Shown one piece after another: positions 55,301 to 64,000 of a DNA stretch of 64,000 bases. The position numbers and the translations under genes were made by a program. Origin of the DNA: Paramacrobiotus metropolitanus (Eukaryota; Tardigrada; Eutardigrada; Parachela; Macrobiotidae); contig NW_026570236.1 in the NCBI RefSeq assembly GCF_019649055.1, positions 1,550,001 to 1,614,000 on the forward strand, read 5' to 3'. Below the pieces are notes generated by a model, which saw nothing but the letters and a program-made list of their open reading frames with translations, had not been told where the DNA came from and did not search any database. Position 1 is the first letter of the stretch; every line of letters begins with the position of its first letter.

Positions 55301-56190
55301 AGAGTTCTCTGAATGAATCAGATTGTAAAGTTGATAAATCAAGTGCTGTAACTATTGCCTGTGTGGATCTCATACGCCACTCAACGGCGCGACCTTAGAG
55401 CAACACAGATAGAATTTTATTGGCGCCAATCTCTGCGCTGTGAGCAGTGCAGCCAGCCCCACGTCAAGTGCTATTAAAACTTCTTTCGCATATAGAAACA
55501 TCCCATAGTAGAAACCAGCTGAGGCGTTGAGATCCCGGGCCGCATTTATGGACCCAGCAGATGAGACATGCAGTGGCGCGGCCATAAAAGATCAGATATA
55601 TGGAGAAGAGAGAAAGAAATGAGAGAGGAAAAGCCTCTGACAAGTGGCCGACATAGAAAAACATTTTACGGGCGTCCCGTTGCGGAACACTTGACATGTT
55701 TTAATTACACTCCAGTGATGGCGCGCGCGGCCGCCGAGGAGTGACCGTCAACATAAATGTGGGTGTCCTCCAAAAAAGCCGGAAGCAGTGCGTAATTCAC
55801 GGTGCTGCTCGCTCGACGGTGTCCATCAGCATCTTCTTATACATTTTTATAACGCTTTTGCCTGGTATTGCACGGTGATGAGAGATGTCTCCAGATGGCA
55901 CGCCGGTCGCGGCAAAAAAAAGCGTCGCGATTGCGCAAGTACACATGGCCATTCTGTCGACAGTGGCGTCCACATTGATCCGTCTAACCGGTACAGTGTA
56001 CGATGTTTTTCTCGGCATTTCCGTAACATCGGCATCCCAGCGGTGATATTATCGCATCCCAGGCAAGGAAGCCGCCGGTGAGTGGCCGGAAGTGAGCCTG
56101 GGCGAATATATTCCCTCGTCGCCGCGGCCCGCGCGTATATACTCGTACACACAAAGATGTGTGCTGCTGTGGATATTACATCACACACTG
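52307..56190. other. Intergenic 3.9 kb, nothing coding seen
   Basis: Promoter region of cyclase copy 2 on the left and the 3' flank of the GPCR on the right. Frames at 52419-52685, 53740-53952 and 55464-55697 have no domain or splice support. A cluster of TTGTACAA palindromes lies at about 53295-53355. Confidence 0.5.
53295..53355. repeat. Cluster of TTGTACAA palindromes with a hairpin
   Basis: TTGTACAAAAG-TATT-CTTTTGTACAA is a perfect 11-bp inverted repeat with a 4-nt loop. It is followed by further copies of TTGTACAA. It could be the end of a small MITE or a chance simple repeat. Confidence 0.55.
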
Positions 56191-59100
56191 TCAGCTGATC
56201 GGACGGCGGACGGATAATCGATTATTGGTATGTATCCAGCCGGCTGGTGTGGGTAGATTAATATTATTACCATTACGATTATCATTCAGCGGCGTCCGTC
56301 TGTGTGTCCCTAATGTCTTCCGGCAGCAGGACAATACCGTCAAATGTCGATCTAAACGCAGGGAAAAGATTCCCGTGACAATTGGATTAAGGCAGGACTG
56401 GGAGACGGCGAAGATGAAGAGAGCGCGCTGGATCCGCGGATCTAGCGATATCAGTGAGTCTTTGTCGAACCAATACCAGCAACTGTCGAAGAAAAAAACC
56501 AACAATTTAGGAACCGGTGTTCATAAATTGCAAAAGGTCATTTTGGCTTAATGCAGAACAGCGAGTCTATGTCTAATTATCATAAACTTGCCAAGGAATA
56601 AAACTAACAATGCAGAAACCAGTATTATACAGGTATAAGCCGCAAAAGGTCAATCCGACGTTATGCATAGCGCCACAATGACAGTTCAATCACTTCAATG
56701 CTTTTATGTGTATTTACAATTAATACATGTACATGTATACCGTACATGTATCTGTGCACATGCATCTGTACCGTATACGTGTATCTGTATTTAAGAGTGG
56801 ACCTTTACGTCGCAAACAAAGACAGTTTCCACAAAGTACAGCCACTTATTCTCCCCGCCGGGATAATGATATTTTTCCCCGGGTATTTTCGGGATGATTA
56901 ATTATCCTTGCGCTATTGGCCGGCCAGTCATGACAAGTCATTAGCATTTTTATATAATTACCATCGCGATTTACGTCGTGGACGGCCCGCGCACATCGAT
57001 TTGAATAAAGAATGCGCCCGACCCGGCTTTTCGTGTATATATAGTGACTATTCTGTGGGATAAGTGCCGAAGTGGGCGGACAAGTAGTCGACGCCAAAGG
57101 GAACAAATTACCGCTAGCACGCACCTGACTAAATAATAGGGCACCCAGCACACCAAGAAAACAATAACTAATGTGATCGCCATTTTGAAGCTTTTACTCT
57201 TGGCACGCATGTAGATGTTGGGCGCGTTTCCGTAGCGCATGGACTGCCCGAGATTATAGTCCACCATCGCATTATCAAATGATGGATCTGTAAAGAAAAA
57301 ATAGAACAACATCAGTGACTTTGTCCCGGAACTTGACGGGCTGTGTCGAAAAAACAACTTGCAACGACATATCATTCGTTTTTCTTGCTCAGTTCGCGGA
57401 ACTGGTACTATCGAAAAAATTTTCTGTGCTTTCGGTAACGTCTTCCTGTACTCGCTGTCTCTTTCCAGAGCAATCAGTACCCACGTGAGTGGTGTAGTAA
57501 TTTATCTTTTTTTATTTGATTACGCTTAAAGCAAATAAAATAAGATAAACTACAATATACTGTATTTGTATTCATATTTATGCCTGCATATCCACCAAAA
57601 AACGATTAGATCATAAAAAATCAGTACAATCATAATTACGAGTACTTAAACACTTATATGCTGTATTTACTTACAGTACTGTAATGGAACGATGAAACGG
57701 ATTATTTTGCATAACAGCATTACAGAATTCGTGTTTTTAGTCACATTGTTGTAACATATTCGCTTGCCAATGTTCAACAAAAATCTACGGACTTTCTGTT
57801 TTACGTTCACAGCTTAAACAGAAAATTTCTTTCGATATTAATGTAAGAAACCATCGGGATTTGATAGACCGTTAAGTATAAAAATGCCTACTCTTTAACA
57901 CAGAAATTATTTTTGTTTTCGAAGCAGTAACAATTTTTTTTTTGCGGAAGCGGAAGCTCCCTGATCTCCTCGCTGCTTCTTCCAAATGCGGAAGCTCCCT
58001 GATCTCCTCGCTACTTCTTCTAAATGCGGAAGGTCCCTGATCTCCTCGCTGCTTCTTCTAAATGCGGAAGCTCCCTGATCTCCTCGCTGCTTCTTCTAAA
58101 TGCGGAAGCTCCCTGATCTCCTCGCTGCTTCTTTCTGTGCACCATTGTCAGTTATATTATTGAGCGTAGTCCTTCATATCCGATGGCCGTTCTCAGAACG
58201 GCGTCCCAAACACACAACAGCACAAGCAATAGTACAAGTTACCCTAACTGCATTTCCGTTTATTATACCAATGGTCCAATGCCAAGAAAAATCCGCCTGC
58301 AACTCACCCTTTCGTGATCGCCATTTATGGCGGCGTGCATTGCCGACGGCCTGACCCGGCGGAGGAGTGGGACAATGCATATCCGGTACTGTCAGCGCCG
58401 ACGCGCTGAGCGGCACGGCCGAATAGCCGGTACTGCAATGCTGCTCGCCGGCACCACCACCGGATCCGTTGTGGCTGCGTGTATCCGGACGGGATGTCAT
58501 GAGATGACGCCCCCGTATGTAGAACCACAATCGCCCATAAAAAACAATGAAAAGCAGCAGGGGAATGACAAACAACATCAGCGTCACGAACCTATAACAT
58601 ATATACAAAAGAGGTCACCATTTCACAATTGACAAGATCATACATTTGCTTCTTCCTGAAATTCGCTTTTATAAGAAAAATTAAATGCAGTGCAACAAGG
58701 GGAATGTATCTTATTATGCTGTTTTTTCAGCCCAAATAACAAACTCTGCCTTATAACTAATAAATTTGTAAGTGTTTTTCTAGTGGTAGTAAAAAGAAAA
58801 AATCCGGAAATAAAAAAGCCGCCAGTACACACATACTTGTCCGGCATTTTTGTAACACTCAAATGGCATCACACAATCCACTGTATCGTATGTAACAGGC
58901 CTACTATAAAGTTAGCTGTAGGTGTTTATATTTTAGACGGACGTATCACATAAATTAATGGTTACATAAAATTCTGTGAAAAACATCAAGCTGACTATCG
59001 TCTGTTTTTCAAAATCCTTTGGACGATCAGCCTGCTCAGTTCTATTTACTTATATAACAGAACTTCACGGAAATATTAATTTGTGTGATACGTGCATTGA

Positions 59101-59898
59101 AAATACACTTGCATTGAATTCAATTATTCACTCACTTTGTATTTTTTTAAAATCCCAAATTTTAAGTAAGTGGATAATTAAATGTTATTATCGATTATTT
59201 GGTGCGGGTTTTTTCTTCGTGGCTGATACTTTGCCGGCGCCTAAGCGGCGATGGTACATGTCCATACACAAATCCAGCAACATAATTGATTTATCTACTC
59301 TAATCCATCATCGAAACAATTTGTTCGCCTGACAAGTGCTTGTGTGCCACTAGTAATTGCAGTGAATGAAAAAACATAAAAAATGACTGGTCACAACTAT
59401 CGTTATGTCGTGTACTACATTGTTGGCGATGATCTTCTTGACGTAGGCACCATCATTGAACCCTGAACTTTTTTGGAATTTCAAAGAAGATATCAAGCTA
59501 TCCATCTCGCTTACCGATGGTTCCCGTTTCTTTCGATTATTTGCCAGTAAACCAAGCGATCAGTATTTATGCCAAATGGATAACTATTTTTCTTATTTCT
59601 ATTTTTTTAAATTCTGTATTTGTATATTCATATTTTTTTCCGTTTTGTTTTCGTTTTTAAGAAAAACTTTTTACAGTTGGTACTCGCTTTAAAAATACGC
59701 GTATCAAAATGGTTTCATTTTCATTTGATTGTTGTTTCTTCATATAGCAATAACGCAGTTAACATAATAATAATTATAGCTTTTATTGCCTTACACATTG
59801 TATAGAAGTTCCAGTTCTGGTGTCGGAAAGGCTCCAAACGTGGCGCACTGAGCAAACGTGGTGAAGAAGGGATGATATAGCTTTCGGAATACTATCGC
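56191..59898 (-). CDS. GPCR of the corazonin/AKH/GnRH receptor family, partial
   Basis: Four exons traced on the minus strand. 59898-59795 encodes the second extracellular loop (YHPFFTTFAQCATFGAFP). 58591-58308 encodes TM5 and a Gly/Ser-rich third loop (FVTLMLFVIPLLLFIVFYG). 57287-57125 encodes TM6 (FKMAITLVIVFLVCWVPYYL). 56482-56191 encodes TM7 and the tail (SCWYWFDKDS; QRALFIFAVSQSCLNPIVTG). All four joins keep phase. FxQCxTFGxFP and YWFDK after TM6 are hallmarks of receptors for GnRH, AKH and corazonin; the TM7 block is closest to corazonin receptors. NPxxY reads NPIVT, so the activation Tyr is missing. A hydrophobic minus-strand stretch at 60026-59920 (AITIGALVLLISW) may be TM4, but its join would need a very short intron. 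TM1-TM3 and the start were not found and may lie right of the window. Confidence 0.78.
57950..58134. repeat. 38-bp minisatellite, about five copies, in a GPCR intron
   Basis: The unit gcggaagctccctgatctcc plus 18 bp repeats at 57950, 57988, 58026, 58064 and 58102, with only one or two differences per unit. It sits in the intron between the TM6 and TM5 exons (57288-58307). Near-identity points to recent expansion. Confidence 0.88.
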
Positions 59899-62800
59899 CT
59901 ACGAGAGACAGCAAATCAAATGACGCACCAGGAAATTAGCAGCACGAGGGCACCGATCGTGATAGCGCTCGTATAATTGGATTGTCCTGTTCTTAAACTC
60001 AACATTTCGATATTATGCAGAGCCATTATGACGGTGTTGATTGATTGCGGCGGCTTGCAAGCACTTTATTAAAACACCTACAAACTGACCGGCAAAATTA
60101 CTATTAAATTGCGAACTAAATATGGCGGATAAAATTCACCGGATATGTTTCTACCGTGCAATGATCAGCAATAAAGATCTAAAATTAATCATTTTCTGAA
60201 AATTACTAGATTTCCACAGCACAATTTATATTTTAGGAGATACGGCTTTAAATTCAAGTGCGATAATTTAATAATCTTTTGAGTAAAATATTTATAAAAT
60301 TTAACGGGACCATCAGCTCAGGTGGGTGGCCTTCCTTTTTCATCGAAAAATGCGTGGCTGCGAGAGATTTGCGGTTAAGTATTAAAAGAGAATGTTATAG
60401 CTTCGTTAGAGTTATAGATCTCCGCACTTTCCTGCTGACGTGAATACTTGAACAAATTTACGCAAAATACCTGAAATACATTACACTGATGGGCGCAAGT
60501 TGCAGCCGTAACGGCGGTTACGCCACAATGATGTTGCTGTGAACGCTGCCACCGTTAGTTAATTTACAACCAATCCCAGATGCCGCTTCGATCAGCCGGC
60601 ATCGTGGGAACTATGCACACAAGTTTACTGACTTCCTGGAAACAATTAAGAGCAGTTTTGGCATGTGTACAGCTGGGTAACCAATCCTCCACCATAACTT
60701 AAACTCAACCACCACCGACCTCACAGCCCAGGAATGCCGTGCACGTAAGTAGCCGATCATCCCAATCAAATTACACTTGATGGATGTGAATGCCGGTGCA
60801 GTGCCCGCTGCTTTTTTAATACTGCACCATTTTGGCACGCGACGAACATTCTAAGCCGCATATTAAGGGTATATTGCACTGCGCGCCCGGCTGATATTTT
60901 TATTTATATCTGGCTCCCTTTACAATGAAGAAGAAATAGGATATTGGTTTTTGTACAGACAAAAAGTGACAAATTGCAGTGTTGTGGTCAGTATCCATAC
61001 ACACGCGCTTGAATAATGACACCCGCCCGATCATTATCCCAGGGGCAGAAATGGGGGGATGCTTCGACGATCAGAACAATCAGCGGGGATACATGACGCT
61101 TTTTTATCGCCAGCATATATCCTAGCGCTGTACACGGCCCGGAGGCTGGGTGGGGGAAGATATTAATAGGCGGATTGGATAATGATCGGCGTTAGATGGT
61201 GATAGATGTCTTACTTGTACACTTGTAACAGAATCGGGGTTCGGTTACTGCATGCCGGTCTCAATGACCTTACATCATACACTGCAGAGCACAGACACAT
61301 AACAGGCATAATTAGAAAAACCCTGTTTTAAACACAATCTGGCGCTCCCAGATCTCGTGATGACCCATGATTTCTACCGTGCTTTCAACGAAATACTGTT
61401 GTGTGAATATCGCAGTAAGCTAATTGTGATATTCTCGCAATGTTTTCTTATAAGAAAATATGATCTCGTATATCCTATTCTCTTATGAGAGAAAATCATA
61501 TTATTTTTATAAATATGATCTGAAGGATATGTTCTTTCTATATAATTCTCTTAGAATTAAGGATTCTCATATTCCCAGTAAAAATTTTAAAACTGAACAA
61601 TTTTTCTCGTAAAAATTAAAAATACGATTAACTGCCTTTTCCAGTAATGTTCGTCTCTACGTCCACATATTAATTTTATTTACGACAAGCCATACAATTT
61701 TTTACTTTGAGTTTATTATTATGTATACGCCGGCGTGGCATATGTCAATGTAAACTTTATTTTATATTATCCACGCATTTTTGGCTAATAAAAAATCCTC
61801 CCCCTTGTGTCGGTGGAAATTTCCCGAAAGTATCAAGTACCCTGACTCCCGGAGAATCCTGACAATTTAATATACGGAAAGTAAAAACTTGCTACGACCA
61901 ATTAGACAGTTTGACGACAGACGCCGCGGTTGTTGGCCACCATCCAGGGCACACAGGCGCGGGTGCTGGGCGATATTTCCGGCTAATATCACTTGATTTA
62001 TGGACGTTATTCTTTTCCGCTGACGACCGGCATCGTAACCTTGTACTTCATAAATAAGCAGATCTCCCTGCGATTGTGGAAGAATAACGCAAACCGGGAA
62101 GATGCTGTAGATAATCTGGACGTTGAGCAGGAGCATCGGGGAAACTCGCCAATCGATAATCGTTAGGACTAAGTGCAGCCGGTGCCGGCGACACTCAACA
62201 GATTAACCAGAAGCCGATCAGCGAAAAGAAAACCCGCACGTTTTATGAGCAGCACGTACACTTGAGATTGAGCAATAGAACTGGCCAAAAGACAACATTT
62301 TTTCACGGTTAACACGATCCAGGAATGCTGGTAAAGCTTAAGAAAAGTGGGAGAAGGCAGAAAGTTTCTGCGTCTTAGTGATTTGGCAAAAATAACTGCC
62401 GGGAAGGGAAATTTCCGCAATTACCGCTAATTTCATAAGACCAGTCACGGAATTACCAAACGCAATCATTTTTCAATTTAGCTAGTAACTTATAAAAAAT
62501 ATTACTTACAAAGTATACCCATATTTAAATTATTCTTATTCGATTCTACCATATATGCATATAAAGTCAATAATGTCTTTTAATTTTGCTGATATTTTGC
62601 TCCTTTTTGTGTTGCTGCTTTTTTGCTTTTCTGTATGATTACGTACCTGCGACCGTTATTGCAAGAGAAAAGCAGAAATTCGATTTTGGAAAAATTACGT
62701 CATTATATTCGATTTTCATCATTAGATAGACGGATTAATATTAGGAGAAAATTTGGTTTTCATTAAAAGCATTCGTAATTAACTTTGCCGGAAACCATTC

Positions 62801-64000
62801 CCCTCTGCGTTGCGCAGTACGCGCATTATTGAGCGAAATGCGCAATTTTTTGCCGGAAATTCCATCCAGCGCAATTGTTCCGGTCAATTGGTTAGATTTA
62901 CTTTGTTACATACTGCGTATGCGGGAGCGACGCCAGCAACAGTGTGTAAGTCGGTGTTACATAAGACATCATTATCCGTAATTACGCTGTCGGTGATGTT
63001 TTTTGCGGTGCAGTCGAGTGCTCCGCGAAGGGGACGCAGTATATGCATGGAAAAACATGTCTCAACCGGGAACAATTAATGTGTGAATTGCATATATATC
63101 AGCCCGTGTGATAATGGTCGCTAACGCAACCTAAACCGGCTTAAATGGACGGGCGTCTGAACCGGAACGGCGCTTGCGAGGCGCACCGGCTGCATTAACA
63201 GTATGGAGTGGCAAACGGTGGCCCCTTCCTTTCGGCCGGATCATTTTCCGGGCACTGATTGAGTTTTCTAATCGAATAATCACATGCTTCACTGACACTT
63301 TCCCGTACGTGACGGAAGTCCCGGGACGGTCGCCGACAGTAACCGGCTTCCCCCGATCAACGCTCCGTACATTTTACTGTATTTTCTCGCGATGCAGCTG
63401 GGCCACAGAAGTGTGGTGCTCACTAAAGAAATTATCGCGCTGGAATTGGCTGCTTTGTTCAGTTGATAAACTGTATAAAATTAACTTTCAAATAGTACAC
63501 ACTGAAATAAAATGACGAATTATTGGAAAAAATAAATCGATATAAATTAAAAATAAATTATCATTGAACCACGTTATAGGATACCGGAATATTATGAACG
63601 AGTATGAACAGATACGAATTGTGATACGATATTTCGTATCACAATTTTCAAATTTTAAAAATCAGATTGTATGCGCACGTTGTGAGTTCTGCGTTCGATC
63701 TTTTTCATCAAATATTATAAATCTGCAAACAGATATTTTCTGCAAATTGGGAATGATATGCTATGTACAGGGAAAAGAATGAAATAAACATTAGTTGGTG
63801 ATTGTTAGGCACTCCTGCTTTCGAAGCGCTCTTTTGTAGGAAATATTCTTGTACAAAACGACCTGTAGTATCATGACAATCATCTAGCGGAATTTTCTAG
63901 CTTCCGACCCGTTGAATCATATTTATCAGAAAATTATTCATGCACGCAGAGACTACGCGCTTTTACAGTGGTCACCCGCGGATAATTTTCCTGTCGAATG
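59899..64000. other. Non-coding 4.1 kb, palindromes only
   Basis: Probably intron or upstream DNA of the GPCR. Minus-strand frames at 60611-60838, 61867-62136, 62169-62420 and 62884-63075 were checked for GPCR helices TM1-TM3 and do not match. Perfect inverted repeats occur at 61443-61458 (TTTTCTTATAAGAAAA) and 63617-63646 (13-bp stem, AATTGTGATACGA, 4-nt loop). Nothing else supported. Confidence 0.45.

Noticed and set aside
59920-60026. Short ORF with N-glycosylation site and hydrophobic segment as the GPCR N-terminus with TM1
   Set aside because: The next exon encodes extracellular loop 2, so this segment would have to be TM4. Even that needs a very short intron, so it was left out of the CDS.

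Overview
The window looks like ecdysozoan nuclear DNA, most likely tardigrade. The reasons are short GT-AG introns (about 50-300 bp), small secreted Cys-rich proteins in tandem, tandem receptor guanylate cyclases, and a corazonin/AKH/GnRH-type receptor. This assignment is an inference; no species marker is visible.

Left part (1-16425). The window opens inside a gene whose last exon encodes the end of HDDC3/MESH1. Next is a three-exon secreted leucine-rich-repeat protein (2031-4080), whose C-terminal half holds four copies of an exact C-x29-C module. On the minus strand a seven-exon gene (4730-6842) encodes an astacin domain that has lost every zinc ligand, followed by a C-type lectin domain. 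Then come small secreted Cys-rich genes: two on the minus strand (7585-8308 and 10612-11109) and a three-member tandem family on the plus strand (12472-15567), the middle copy apparently broken.

Central part (16426-52306). Two paralogous receptor guanylate cyclases lie in tandem on the minus strand (16426-21610 and 47206-52306) with matching exon structure. The left copy has lost a metal-binding Asp of the cyclase domain; the right copy keeps both. Between them sits a 24.2 kb Ty3/Gypsy-type LTR element (22959-47191, minus strand) with 572 bp LTRs that are almost identical and a short target-site duplication. It landed 14 bp past the stop codon of the right cyclase, apparently separating that gene from its old poly(A) signal. 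The element is exceptionally long. Besides gag, protease, RT, RNase H and integrase it carries two extra integrase-type H2C2 zinc modules, a long coiled-coil ORF, several accessory ORFs, an antisense gene pair, and eight tRNA-like units with A-box, B-box and T-run at fixed spacing. The tRNA-like array and the accessory genes are the best candidates for something undescribed.

Right part (52307-64000). A minus-strand GPCR of the corazonin/AKH/GnRH family (exons for ECL2 to TM7) occupies 56191-59898, with a 38-bp minisatellite in one intron. The rest is AT-rich non-coding DNA with several perfect palindromes. The exons for TM1-TM3 were not found.
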